Below the pieces are notes generated by a model that worked only from the letters and a program-made list of their open reading frames with translations, ran no database searches and was not told the origin of the DNA. Positions 18,355 to 26,943 of a DNA stretch of 64,000 bases are shown here, piece by piece; positions within the stretch are counted from its first letter, which is position 1, and each line of letters opens with the position of its first letter. The position numbers and the translations under genes are program-made. The stretch comes from an uncultured Bacteroidota bacterium. Lineage in GTDB: Bacteria > Bacteroidota > Bacteroidia > Chitinophagales > Chitinophagaceae. The DNA lies in NCBI GenBank assembly GCA_903887415.1, contig CAISPO010000003.1, forward strand, positions 62,001-126,000, written 5' to 3'.

Positions 18355-19758
18355 TTACTTATCCTTGTCTTTCAGATCATCGATCATTTTTGATATTTCC
18401 TCGTTATCCGCCTTTAATTCATCATCGTAGGCATCGGTATTTTCATCTATTTTCTTGTAAAGCAGTTTATAAATTTTTTTTCGCAACTGGCAGTAGGCGA
18501 TCAACTTCTTGTTTTTTTCTTTAAACTTATCTGGCAGATTTATTTTACTTAGATCATTGAGAATTTGTATGTCCTCGTCCCAATAATAAATACCTCGCTC
18601 CGCTATGTTGTACAACATGTCCTCCTTCGGCCCGCTGGGGTTCATATTATACACCTCCAGCGCCATCGATTCCATCTCCACAAAACTTTTCATTTTCTTT
18701 TCATATACAACAAGGTTATTAGGCAGGCTGACTAACGTAATAAATGCGGTAACAAAAACCGCCGCCGAGAGTATGGAGATCACCGGTGCCTGCTGCGGCA
18801 AAGTATCGCGCCGTGCCAGGCCGGCAAAGTATGCATAGCCAATTATAACGCCGCTGATCAATCCTCCAATGTGGGCTGCGTTATCTGTATTCCCTTTTAT
18901 GCCATACAGTAGGTTATAGACTATGAATACCGATATATTTTTAAGCAGTGCATTGCGGGTGCTAGATTCTATATGCTTGGTGGTAAGCATCGCTAGAAAT
19001 ACTCCAAACAATCCAAATATTGCCCCTGAAGCGCCTACGCCCACCGAAAACTCATGCATAGTGATGCTCATCAGGCTGGCACACACGCCGGACAGCAAAT
19101 AAGCGGCCGTATATCTGACCCGGCCCAGCAAGGGCTCCAGGTACATGCCGATATACAACAATGCATACATATTCATCAGCAGGTGGATGATCCCTGCGTG
19201 CAGGAACATAGACGTTATCAGCCTCCACCATTGCCCGGACATGGTAAGCCCTCTGAAATCACCGCCCCAGGCCAGTAAACTCTGCGTTTCAGGGTTGATA
19301 AATGAAACCCCGGAAACTACCATGCAAAGAAAAACGAAGACGTTGATATATATAAGCACAGGTGTTACCAGGTATGCTTTGGAGGGTATCAGCGCCTTCA
19401 GTATGTCCGCTGCCCCCGCCTGTACCTTTCTCTCCATCTCCCGGTTCTGTTCGATAACAGTCGCTATAGCGTCTGCAAAAAGCCGGGCATTATTGTAGTT
19501 CTGGTTCTCGGCCCATCTGATCTCGTCAACACTCCTGCTGTGAAAAAACAGAGCGCTGCCGTCTCTGCGTATGGTAATGCACTCACCGAGCGAGCTTTTA
19601 TCGCCCGGCGTCTGGCACATTATCTCATTTTCCGACAAAGAGGCGATTTGCCAACCCAGATGCTCTGCAGCGCGCCTTGCGGAGTCTATATATTTTTCAG
19701 GTACAGCACCATTTAGCTCCAGTTGTTCGCTATACTCAGGTTGCGGGTTCAGGTTCAT
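18355..19758 (-). CDS. Rhomboid family intramembrane serine protease
   Basis: A 467-residue membrane protein. A cytoplasmic domain of about 125 residues precedes the rhomboid core (about 130-345), with the catalytic Ser254 in GASGAIFGLFG and His296 in AAHIGG. The HLLMNM segment supplies the oxyanion residues. A long polar, helical C-terminus (370-467), rich in Lys, Asp and Glu, follows. The N-terminal and C-terminal extensions are of unknown role. The ATG at 19758 is chosen; an in-frame TTG 24 bases upstream is less likely. Confidence 0.92.
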   Translation of the reverse strand: MNLNPQPEYSEQLELNGAVPEKYIDSARRAAEHLGWQIASLSENEIMCQTPGDKSSLGECITIRRDGSALFFHSRSVDEIRWAENQNYNNARLFADAIATVIEQNREMERKVQAGAADILKALIPSKAYLVTPVLIYINVFVFLCMVVSGVSFINPETQSLLAWGGDFRGLTMSGQWWRLITSMFLHAGIIHLLMNMYALLYIGMYLEPLLGRVRYTAAYLLSGVCASLMSITMHEFSVGVGASGAIFGLFGVFLAMLTTKHIESSTRNALLKNISVFIVYNLLYGIKGNTDNAAHIGGLISGVIIGYAYFAGLARRDTLPQQAPVISILSAAVFVTAFITLVSLPNNLVVYEKKMKSFVEMESMALEVYNMNPSGPKEDMLYNIAERGIYYWDEDIQILNDLSKINLPDKFKEKNKKLIAYCQLRKKIYKLLYKKIDENTDAYDDELKADNEEISKMIDDLKDKDK

Positions 19759-19915
19759 GCAATTAAATTTGAGTGGCAACAATTATATGCGCTCAAAATA
19801 ATAACAAATACTCAATATTTAATACACAACAACAAAATGTTTGGCGTATGTATTGTCCATACTATGGGCGGCCCAATCCGCCCTTCGAAAAACAAGACAC
19901 CCACGCACGAGATCC

Positions 19916-20581
19916 ATGTCCATGCGCAACACAGGAAAAATAGGATTATCCGACTACGGGAACTGGTTTCCTGGCAACCACCGCCGGAGCGGCAAATGGC
20001 GTAGGCTAATAGAAAACACACTGAAATTTCCTGCAATTTCCTATTTTGTTCACCCAATCAAGCCTGTGGAAGAACAAACCGAACCCAGTATATTCGAAGA
20101 AATCCACGACCCGTTCGCGGTGCGCAGAAAATACATGGCGCCTAAGTGGATCCGCTTTTTTGCGTGGGTGTTTGCTATTCTTTGCCCGCTGCAACTCCTG
20201 TTCTCCGTGAGCGTTATTATGCTCAGGAGCCTGAACGCACTGCCTCAATTCTTCCCGCGCAGGGCTGGCTCAGTGGTCACGCTCTGGGACCTGGTGACTA
20301 TTGGCTCCATCGTTATTAGAGGAACCGCCGCAATAGGCCTGCTCAAAGAAAAGGACTGGGCTATGAAACTATGTATTGCCAATGGCTTCCTTGGCATTGC
20401 CATATGTATCTACTCATTGGTCATGTTCCCATGGACAGTTACCGTTTACAATGGTTCATTCACCACCACCCATTACTACTTGATCATTGATCTGCTCATC
20501 CTAATACCCTACCTGGTAAATGTGGTTAGAATAAGGAAAGACTGGGAGGAGAATAGATATGCGACGCAGCAGGGGATGTGA
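19916..20581 (+). CDS. Four-helix membrane protein of unknown function
   Basis: A 221-residue protein with a polar, basic N-terminus of about 75 residues followed by four hydrophobic helices (FFAWVFAILCPLQLLFSVSV, a short one near ATIGSIVIRGTAAIGLL, CIANGFLGIAICIYSLVMF, LIIDLLILIPYLVNVV). I recognise no family. The start is uncertain: ATG at 19916 and 19922 are both possible, and ATG at 20132 would keep only the membrane part. It stands between the divergent rhomboid gene and the broken region that follows. Confidence 0.6.
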   Translation: MSMRNTGKIGLSDYGNWFPGNHRRSGKWRRLIENTLKFPAISYFVHPIKPVEEQTEPSIFEEIHDPFAVRRKYMAPKWIRFFAWVFAILCPLQLLFSVSVIMLRSLNALPQFFPRRAGSVVTLWDLVTIGSIVIRGTAAIGLLKEKDWAMKLCIANGFLGIAICIYSLVMFPWTVTVYNGSFTTTHYYLIIDLLILIPYLVNVVRIRKDWEENRYATQQGM

Positions 20582-20704
20582 TAGGTCCGCTGATTGTCGG
20601 CTGCAAATGGGTGATTGCAAATTGGAGGAGCAAAAGTCGTTGTTCGATCAATAAGCGATATGGTGATAAGTTTGTGTCCCTAATAAAAACCACGTGTTCT
20701 GATA

Positions 20705-21164
20705 CTAAATATTACCGCTATCTAGTTTGTCTTTTAACCGGAGCAATGTTTTATCCCTGACTGTACCACAAGAAAAAATATTGCTTTTGAAATCTGTTGT
20801 GATCACCCGCAAACTGCTTGGCCCGCGCCCATATGAAGCAAAAACCAGTTCCTTTATATCCACGCGCCGATATACCTTTGTGGTATGCATAAATGTAATC
20901 AAGTTTCTGCACTCAATTGAAAAAGCTCCATGCCCATAATCGCTCAAAAATAAGAACGAGATAACAGTTAGGCGGATATCTCACAACTGCCTCGGAGCAG
21001 AACCCAATCTTCAGATCGGCGTACCGGTAACTATATTCAAATGGCATGATTTTGTTAGTATCAATAACATCATGGAAACATATAGAGTAATATTCAGCAA
21101 CAATATACCCATTTACGCTATTCCATTTGGCGGCGATGAAAAAACAAAAGAGCTGCTGCATCAC
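20705..21164 (-). pseudogene. Possible frameshifted gene (two overlapping leftward fragments)
   Basis: Two leftward frames overlap by 35 bases: an N-terminal one (20913-21164, 83 codons) and a C-terminal one (20705-20947, 80 codons). The downstream half reads like a real beta-rich protein (TKVYRRVDIKELVFASYGRG, RVITTDFKSNIF). Joined by a single frameshift near 20945 they would give about 150 residues. The rightward remnant in the same place competes with this reading, so at most one is right in the overlap. Function unknown. Confidence 0.3.
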
Positions 21165-21271
21165 GTAATGGCAAAAAGCAGATAACGTGGCTGGCTGTAG
21201 ATGGCTTTGATGAGCAGGACAGCATTAATGTAGCCCTTGATATGATGCGGCTGCTAAGAAGATTTTTATAA
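20940..21271 (+). pseudogene. Rightward coding remnant with a frame break in an A-run
   Basis: From 20940 a rightward frame stays open to the TAA at 21183-21185, including a possible start at ATG 21072 (METYRVIFSNNIPIYAIPFG). One base earlier in phase the sequence continues as KKQITWLAVDGFDEQDSI and ends RLLRRFL at 21271. Adding one A to the five-A run at 21173-21177 would join them. This could be a pseudogene, an assembly error at a homopolymer, or, less likely, a frameshift site. I do not recognise the product. Confidence 0.3.
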
Positions 21272-21336
21272 CCGTATCATTTCGCCATGGCAATCTCATA
21301 GGAAAAACTTCACCGAAACCCAGTTCTTGAAAACCG

Positions 21337-21963
21337 TTAAAAATGCCATTCCTGCCGCCACCTCATCAGGATGTAATCCTCAAGTGACGTTATTTGATCT
21401 TCCGGATTTTCAGTGTTGTGTGCAGCGTGTTGATAGGATGCCTGCGCCGATGGATTCAATAGCTTTCGTTCACGTATATGATTGTGATTGCAATAATGGG
21501 CTACAGGGTTCCATAGATGCCGCCAAAACGCTTCAGTCACGCCCCTCGTTAAATAAACATTCATAATTGACGGATGAGTGCGCAACAACTGAACAATATT
21601 GACATAAGAAAGGTCATCGAAATTATGGATGATCGCATTATCAGAAAAACCGCCCAGCATCTTATTATGTTCAGCATTAGCTGGGTCTGCATCATCTACT
21701 GAGCTGATGATATCCGTAAGAGCGATCTGCTTATCATGGCAGAATTGCTTCCATTCCGCGGCAGTAGCATTGATAAGCGATCCGTCACCATAGAGCCTGG
21801 GTAAAATATCCCAGAAATAGTCGCCGGCTGTTCGCCCGTAAAACCACTCTGCACTATTGCTAGCAGGCCAGGCCGGATTGAACGTGCCCACAATAAGGGT
21901 TTCAGGCACGAAATCAAGCCGGTCAAGATTCAGGTAGCTAAGGAATTTGTGTGTGCAGGCCAT
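21337..21963 (-). CDS. Uracil-DNA-glycosylase-like fold protein
   Basis: A 208-residue cytoplasmic protein whose N-terminal motifs resemble the uracil-DNA glycosylase/MUG superfamily: VGTFNPAWP at residues 25-33, then WFYGR at 40-44 and a phenylalanine/tryptophan pair (YFWDIL), with TDII later (IALTDIISS). DNA-base excision is a family-level inference only; specificity is unknown. The ATG at 21963 is chosen because the longer frame to 21990 runs into the tRNA-Asn terminator hairpin. The gene is 50 bases from the tRNA 3' end. Confidence 0.65.
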   Translation of the reverse strand: MACTHKFLSYLNLDRLDFVPETLIVGTFNPAWPASNSAEWFYGRTAGDYFWDILPRLYGDGSLINATAAEWKQFCHDKQIALTDIISSVDDADPANAEHNKMLGGFSDNAIIHNFDDLSYVNIVQLLRTHPSIMNVYLTRGVTEAFWRHLWNPVAHYCNHNHIRERKLLNPSAQASYQHAAHNTENPEDQITSLEDYILMRWRQEWHF

Positions 21964-21970
21964 TGTGCTT

Positions 21971-22004
21971 AAAAAAAGACAGCCCAACATATAGTTGGAC
22001 TGTC
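21971..22004 (-). terminator. Intrinsic terminator of tRNA-Asn
   Basis: On the minus strand GACAGTCCAAC pairs with GTTGGGCTGTC (11 bases, one G-U) around a five-base loop, followed directly by seven T. It starts nine bases after the tRNA 3' end and stops just ahead of the next start codon at 21963. Confidence 0.85.
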
Positions 22005-22012
22005 AATCTCTG

Positions 22013-22086
22013 CTCTCCCTTCTGGACTTGAACCAGAGACCCTCTGATTAACAGTCAGATGCTCTAACCAACTGAGCTAAGGAAGA
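22013..22086 (-). tRNA. tRNA-Asn (anticodon GTT)
   Basis: A 74-base cloverleaf on the minus strand. Acceptor TCTTCCT pairs with AGGGAGA, the D-arm is AGCTCAGTTGGTTAGAGC, the anticodon loop is CTGTTAA (anticodon GTT), and the T-arm is TCTGGTTCAAGTCCAGA. The discriminator is G and CCA is not encoded. It has its own promoter (22107-22137) and terminator. Confidence 0.97.
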
Positions 22087-22106
22087 GTTTGGTTATTTTG
22101 GGATTG

Positions 22107-22137
22107 CAAAAATAAGCAGTTTCCAGCTTAAAGCAAA
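22107..22137 (-). promoter_or_regulatory. Full-consensus promoter of tRNA-Asn
   Basis: On the minus strand TTTG (22137-22134) and TATTTTTG (22114-22107) are separated by exactly 19 bases. This is the best match in the window to the Bacteroidota TTTG-N19-TAnnTTTG promoter. The box ends 20 bases before the tRNA. Confidence 0.8.
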
Positions 22138-22190
22138 ACTTTTTCTTCTCGTAAAGCAAAATATTTTTTGTTTTTAAGCATCCGCCTATG

Positions 22191-24161
22191 CTAGCGTATC
22201 AGCATCACATCCCCCTTCTGGAAGCCGTTTTTGCCAAACCGGTCCGTAAAACTGATCTCCCAGAAATAAGTGCCTATTTCGCATTTCTTATTTCCGAAAG
22301 TACCATCCCAGCCTGTTTCGAGCGACGTGGAATTATATACACGCTCACCCCACCTGTCAAATACTCTGAAGTAATTAAGTCTCCGGTACCCAACCGCTAT
22401 TGGCCGGAAATAGTCATTCAGACCATCGCCGTTGGGCGTAAAGCCGGTGGGCATTACCAACTCAGAATTCGCAACAACCGTCACTGATATCGTGTCATAG
22501 CCGGAACATCCGTAGGCACTTGATATATGCACTATATATGCAAAATGCCCGGTATCAGGATAAGTACCAACAGGGTCATAAACAGACGTATCATTCAGGT
22601 TGTTAGGCGGCGACCAGCTATATTTTATGCCGCCTTGGGCATCAAATAGTATCTGCTCGCCCTTCACTATAATGGTATCGTTTCCCGCAAATGGCATAAA
22701 AGACTCCACTATGACCTGCCTGATAGCAGTATCAATGCAATGTTTTGCATTTTCTGAAATAAGTATAACATTAAAGGTACCCCCATACTGATAACTATGT
22801 ACTGGGTCCTGATCAGAAGATGTGGCGCCATCGCCAAAATCCCATAGCCAGCTTGTAATAGGTTTTATGGTCGTCTCAGATTGGTCTGTAAACCTGATAA
22901 TATCTCCCGGGCATTGATTACCAGTATCCGCAAATGCCGCATGGAATTTGGGGTAAATCTTCACAAGCCTTTTAATGCTATCCGGGCACGTTGAGCCCGG
23001 ATTGACAACCAGCCTTACGGTAAATGTACCGGTATCCGGATAAGTAAAAGTTGGTTCAAAATCATTGGAGGTATCACCTGTAGCCCCCGGTACTCCAAAA
23101 TCCCAATGATACTGGAAGCCGCCTGTACTGGTATTTACAAAGTGCACAGTATAGTCTGAACAATCTATTATGTAAGTATTAAAATCAGTGGAATATTGGG
23201 GTATATCTGCTACTACCGCCTTTGAACAACTGGTAACTACAAACTGGAACTCCCTTCTAATGGTGTTTATCATTACCCCCGCCCGCCACTCATGGCAGCA
23301 AACAGTGATAAGGAAGCGTCCGATACGATTGGGTGTACCTGTAATAATACCTGTCACAGGGTCTATTTGTATTATCGGAAATCCCGGCAGGGATGTCTGT
23401 GATGTATATGGTGCAAGGTATTTTACAGTATCATAGTAATATGGGGACGGCAGGTCGGGTGGCACAGGGCCTGGCTTGCTGTTAACGCCATATATCGCAG
23501 GATTGGCTCCTTCAGAGGCTGCACAAAAAGCATAACTTAGCGAATCGCCATCCGCATCAGATGCCGAATGATTATAGTATAACGGATTGTTTAGGCATAT
23601 TATCTGGGGTGGATAGTTATTGAATACAGCGCTGTTATTTACCATTGGTGATGCTGGTATCACGCAAAAATATGTTGCCCCATCCCCCGCCGGGTTAATC
23701 ACATTTACAACAGATGCATTTCGGCAGCACCGCTGGTACGAGACAACGTAGCCCGATGCATTGGAATGCAGGTAATAGGTTTTCAGAAATGTTTTTTTAA
23801 TAAGGCAGGTAGCCGGCACATTCGAAATACAGGCATTGCTGAAGTTCGGCGGTACGGTGACCCAAGATCCAGATGGTACCGCGGCATTGTAAGTGCCTGC
23901 AATATTTGTATCAAGCTCTATAACATTGCCCAAGCCATCAAATACACCTATATATGCAGGATTGTCCTCGGCGATTGCCTCTGGACTCCCGGTCAGGCAG
24001 TCTTCATATATGCTAAGGCTTATCTGGTATTTGTGGAAGATCGATGATAAGACAACTGTATCTCCAAGGTATTTATAGGTCACTTCGCCACCCACAATAT
24101 GAGATGCCATCGCCTTGCAGAAGGAAAACAACAGTAATGTGTATAGCAGAAACTTTTTCAT
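22191..24161 (-). CDS. PKD-domain protein with T9SS type B (gliding-type) sorting domain
   Basis: A 656-residue exported protein. The signal peptide covers about 1-19; the N-terminal part has many Cys and Tyr residues, two PKD-like domains follow (YHWDFG near 350 and WLWDFGDGATSSDQDP near 440), and the C-terminal 90 residues form the gliding motility-associated type B sorting domain (VMPTGFTPNGDGLNDYFRPI, RVFDRWGERVYNS). It is therefore likely delivered by the type IX secretion system to the surface or medium and acts as an adhesin-like protein. It is a tandem paralogue of the next gene; the two 3' ends are nearly identical. Confidence 0.93.
   Translation of the reverse strand: MKKFLLYTLLLFSFCKAMASHIVGGEVTYKYLGDTVVLSSIFHKYQISLSIYEDCLTGSPEAIAEDNPAYIGVFDGLGNVIELDTNIAGTYNAAVPSGSWVTVPPNFSNACISNVPATCLIKKTFLKTYYLHSNASGYVVSYQRCCRNASVVNVINPAGDGATYFCVIPASPMVNNSAVFNNYPPQIICLNNPLYYNHSASDADGDSLSYAFCAASEGANPAIYGVNSKPGPVPPDLPSPYYYDTVKYLAPYTSQTSLPGFPIIQIDPVTGIITGTPNRIGRFLITVCCHEWRAGVMINTIRREFQFVVTSCSKAVVADIPQYSTDFNTYIIDCSDYTVHFVNTSTGGFQYHWDFGVPGATGDTSNDFEPTFTYPDTGTFTVRLVVNPGSTCPDSIKRLVKIYPKFHAAFADTGNQCPGDIIRFTDQSETTIKPITSWLWDFGDGATSSDQDPVHSYQYGGTFNVILISENAKHCIDTAIRQVIVESFMPFAGNDTIIVKGEQILFDAQGGIKYSWSPPNNLNDTSVYDPVGTYPDTGHFAYIVHISSAYGCSGYDTISVTVVANSELVMPTGFTPNGDGLNDYFRPIAVGYRRLNYFRVFDRWGERVYNSTSLETGWDGTFGNKKCEIGTYFWEISFTDRFGKNGFQKGDVMLIR
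22195..22454. repeat. Near-identical repeat, copy 1 (3' end of adhesin gene)
   Basis: About 260 bases at the 3' end of this gene match 24192-24451 with only a few base changes, far closer than the rest of the two genes. The repeat covers the T9SS sorting domain. Confidence 0.8.
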
Positions 24162-24187
24162 GCTGTCCCGTGTGCTTGGCCACTATA

Positions 24188-26137
24188 TCACCGTATCAGC
24201 GTCACATCCCCCTTCTGGAAGCCGTTTTTGCCAAACCGGTCCGTAAAACTGATCTCCCAGAAATAAGTGCCTATTTCGCATTTCTTATTTCCGAAAGTAC
24301 CATCCCAGCCTGTTTCAAGCGAAGTAGAATTATATACACGCTCACCCCACCTGTCAAATACTCTGAAGTAATTAAGGCTCCGGTACCCGACCGCTATTGG
24401 CCGGAAATAGTCGTTCAGACCATCGCCGTTGGGCGTAAAGCCGGTGGGCACTACAAATTCGGAATGCCCTACTACAGTAACCTTTATGGTATCATCGCCC
24501 GAGCAGCCAAATTTGCTGACCACGTGCACCATATATACAAAATGCCCCGTATCAGGGTAAGTGCCCAGCGGGTTATAAATGGAGGTATCGCTCAGGTTGG
24601 TAGGCGGCGACCAGGCGTATTGTATGCCACCCTGCGCATCAAATAAAATGTCCTCACCCTTTACTATTATGGTGTCATTGCCGGCAAAGGGAATGAATGT
24701 TTCCAAGATCACTTGCCTTACGGCAGTATCTACACAATTTTTTATGTTCTTGGACACAAGAATAACATTGAAGGTACCACCATACTGATAACTATGAACC
24801 GGGTTCTGATCAGATGAGCTGCTGCCGTCACCGAAGTTCCACTCCCAGCTAGTGATCGGTTTTATCGTGGCTGTTGACTGGTCAATAAAACTGATAGGCG
24901 CGCCGGGGCACTGCCTCCCGCTGTCTGCGAATGCGGCATAGAATTTAGGATATATTTTCACCAGCCGCTTGATGCTGTCCGGGCACGTGGTACCAGGGTT
25001 TACTACCAGTTGTACAGTGAAGGTACCGGTATCGGGATACGTAAATGTAGGCTCAAAATCATCTGAAGTATCACTGGCTGTTCCTGCAACGCCAAAGTCC
25101 CAGTGATAGGCAAACCCGCCTGAGCTGGTATTCACGAAGTGTACGGTATAGTCGGTGCAATCCACAATATAGGTATTGAAGTCAGTGGAATACTGGGGAA
25201 TATCGGCAACCACTACCTTAGAGCAATCAGTAACAACAAACTGAAATTCCCTTTTGATCGTATTAATAAGCGCTCCGTCACGGTATTCATTGCAATAAAC
25301 AGTTACCAGGAAACGGCCAATACGGTTTGGTGTGCCCGTTATCACCCCGGTGACCGGATTGATGACGATCGGTGGGAAACCGGTCATTGGCGCACGCGAA
25401 GAATATGGAGGAATGTAAGTCACCGTATCATTTAAGTTGGGATAGTAAGGTACTGGCTTAATGTCTGCATCGGTAGCCCCCAGCAATGCTGGGCAGAAAC
25501 CATAGCTAAGGGAATCGCCATCAGCGTCTGTTGCTGAGTTATCATAGTACATTGGGTTATTGAGGCAAATGATCTGCGGTGGATAATATTTAAATACAGC
25601 GCTATTGTTATGTACGTTAGTTGGCGGTATGAAACAATAGTAAGTGGCCCCTTCGTCGCCGGGATTGTTTACATTGAGTATGCTGGCATTCCTGCAGCAG
25701 CGCTCGTAAGAAACAACATAGCCGCGCGAATTGGAAGGCAACGCATATTCCTTTACAAATGTCTTTTTCAGCAGGCAGGTGGCAGGTATGTTGCTCACAC
25801 AATTATTGCTGAAGTTAATAGGAACATTAACGTAAGGAATAACATAATTGATCGCCTTATAACCTGTATCAATTTCAAAGATGGCCCCGGTCGTTGCATC
25901 AAAAACCCCCAGGTAGGCAGGGTTGTCTTCGGCTATCGCCTCTGGCTGGCCATTCAGGCAGTCTTCATAAATACTCAGGCTCACCCGATATCTATGCAGC
26001 ACAACCCCACTGGAGCCTGCGGTGCTGTCACCCAGGTAAACATAAGTAACTTCGCCGCCGACAATGTGGGAGCCGCTCGCCTTGAATACAGAAAGCGAGC
26101 AAAGAAAAAGTAGTATAGTGAATAGCCTGCTATTCAT
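24188..26137 (-). CDS. PKD-domain protein with T9SS type B sorting domain, paralogue
   Basis: A 649-residue exported protein with the same plan as the gene downstream: signal peptide (to about residue 22), Cys-rich N-terminal region (KTFVKEYALPSNSRGYVVSY and RCCRNASI), PKD-like sections (YHWDFGVAG, WEWNFGDGSSSSDQNP) and the type B sorting domain (VVPTGFTPNGDGLNDYF). The N-terminal part has diverged while the last 260 bases have not, which points to gene conversion or strong constraint. The 26-bp gap before the next gene suggests one transcript. Confidence 0.93.
   Translation of the reverse strand: MNSRLFTILLFLCSLSVFKASGSHIVGGEVTYVYLGDSTAGSSGVVLHRYRVSLSIYEDCLNGQPEAIAEDNPAYLGVFDATTGAIFEIDTGYKAINYVIPYVNVPINFSNNCVSNIPATCLLKKTFVKEYALPSNSRGYVVSYERCCRNASILNVNNPGDEGATYYCFIPPTNVHNNSAVFKYYPPQIICLNNPMYYDNSATDADGDSLSYGFCPALLGATDADIKPVPYYPNLNDTVTYIPPYSSRAPMTGFPPIVINPVTGVITGTPNRIGRFLVTVYCNEYRDGALINTIKREFQFVVTDCSKVVVADIPQYSTDFNTYIVDCTDYTVHFVNTSSGGFAYHWDFGVAGTASDTSDDFEPTFTYPDTGTFTVQLVVNPGTTCPDSIKRLVKIYPKFYAAFADSGRQCPGAPISFIDQSTATIKPITSWEWNFGDGSSSSDQNPVHSYQYGGTFNVILVSKNIKNCVDTAVRQVILETFIPFAGNDTIIVKGEDILFDAQGGIQYAWSPPTNLSDTSIYNPLGTYPDTGHFVYMVHVVSKFGCSGDDTIKVTVVGHSEFVVPTGFTPNGDGLNDYFRPIAVGYRSLNYFRVFDRWGERVYNSTSLETGWDGTFGNKKCEIGTYFWEISFTDRFGKNGFQKGDVTLIR
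24192..24451. repeat. Near-identical repeat, copy 2
   Basis: This matches 22195-22454 at the 3' end of the tandem paralogue. The two copies lie about 2 kb apart in the same orientation, so recombination between them would delete one adhesin gene. Confidence 0.8.
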
Positions 26138-26943
26138 TTTGATCGTGGGTTATAGCAATAATTTGCAAACTCTTTTAAGTCGGCTTCTAGCTTTTTGGGC
26201 GACTCCACCATGCTCATATGCCCGCAATTACGATAAAAAGATACAAAATTAATATTAGATTTATCACATTGCTCTAATATTTTTTTATAATATATCACAT
26301 TATCGTCCATCCCTATGATCCATTGTACCGGAAAGTGAGCTTTTTCCAGCACAAAAACATGGTCGCGGCGCGCTATCATTGCCTCGTAAAAATTGATAAG
26401 GCTGCGTTCATCCATCTTCAGCGCTTCGTCAACCTGCTCTTTGACAGCCTGGACGTTAGATTGTTTAAAAGATTCTGAAAAAAGGTTTGGTATCATCTGG
26501 CTAATAAACGCATTTTTACCCCCGTTTCGTATCAGTTCTATTGCTTTCAATCTCGTTTTCTTCTTCTCCTCGTCATCAGCCACAGGGGTGGAATGAACCA
26601 GCGAAAGCCCAGCCACCATCGCCGGGTACAAACCTGCGAAAGCAAAAGCTGCATAACCGCCCATCGAGTGCCCGGCAATTAAGGTCTTATCGATCCCTTC
26701 ATTGTCTAATATGGTTTTCACACACACTGCCATGTCTGCAATGCTGGTTTCCCGCTCCAGGGCGCTATTGCCGCTGCCGGGGAGATCGGGGATGATCAAT
26801 GTAAAGGAAGCGCACAATTCGTGCCAGATATTTTGCTACAGTGTACCACTCTCCGGGAACCCATGCAGCAGAACAATAGCTGGGCCGGCACCCATTTTAC
26901 GATAATACACATGTGCAGAAACGGGGGTTTTTATTTCAGGCAT
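26134..26943 (-). pseudogene. Alpha/beta hydrolase interrupted by an in-frame TAG
   Basis: From ATG 26943 the frame encodes an alpha/beta hydrolase N-terminus (VLLHGFPESGTL) and stops at TAG 26836-26838. In the same frame it continues at once as QNIWHELCASFTLIIPDLPG, with nucleophile AGHSMGG, acid GMDDNV and histidine CGHMSM. All catalytic elements are present, so only the amber codon breaks it. The usual family sequence has Trp here (TGG to TAG is one base). Whether a 227-residue remainder from ATG 26817 is made is doubtful, as it would lack the HGFPES oxyanion segment. The start overlaps the upstream DUF4105 gene by eight bases. Confidence 0.8.

Larger units (their letters stand above)
20582..21336. 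other. Stretch of broken reading frames, no intact gene
   Basis: 755 bases hold no intact gene that I trust. Protein-like sequence appears on both strands but each version is cut by stops or frameshifts: two leftward fragments (20705-21164) and one rightward remnant (about 20940-21271). It looks like decayed coding DNA, or a gene with assembly errors. No RNA gene or insertion-element ends are recognisable. Confidence 0.45.

Noticed and set aside
21173-21188. Programmed frameshift at the five-A run
   Set aside because: The zero-frame codons do not form a classic slippery heptamer, there is no obvious stimulatory hairpin, and the frame upstream is itself broken; decay or a base-call error is simpler.
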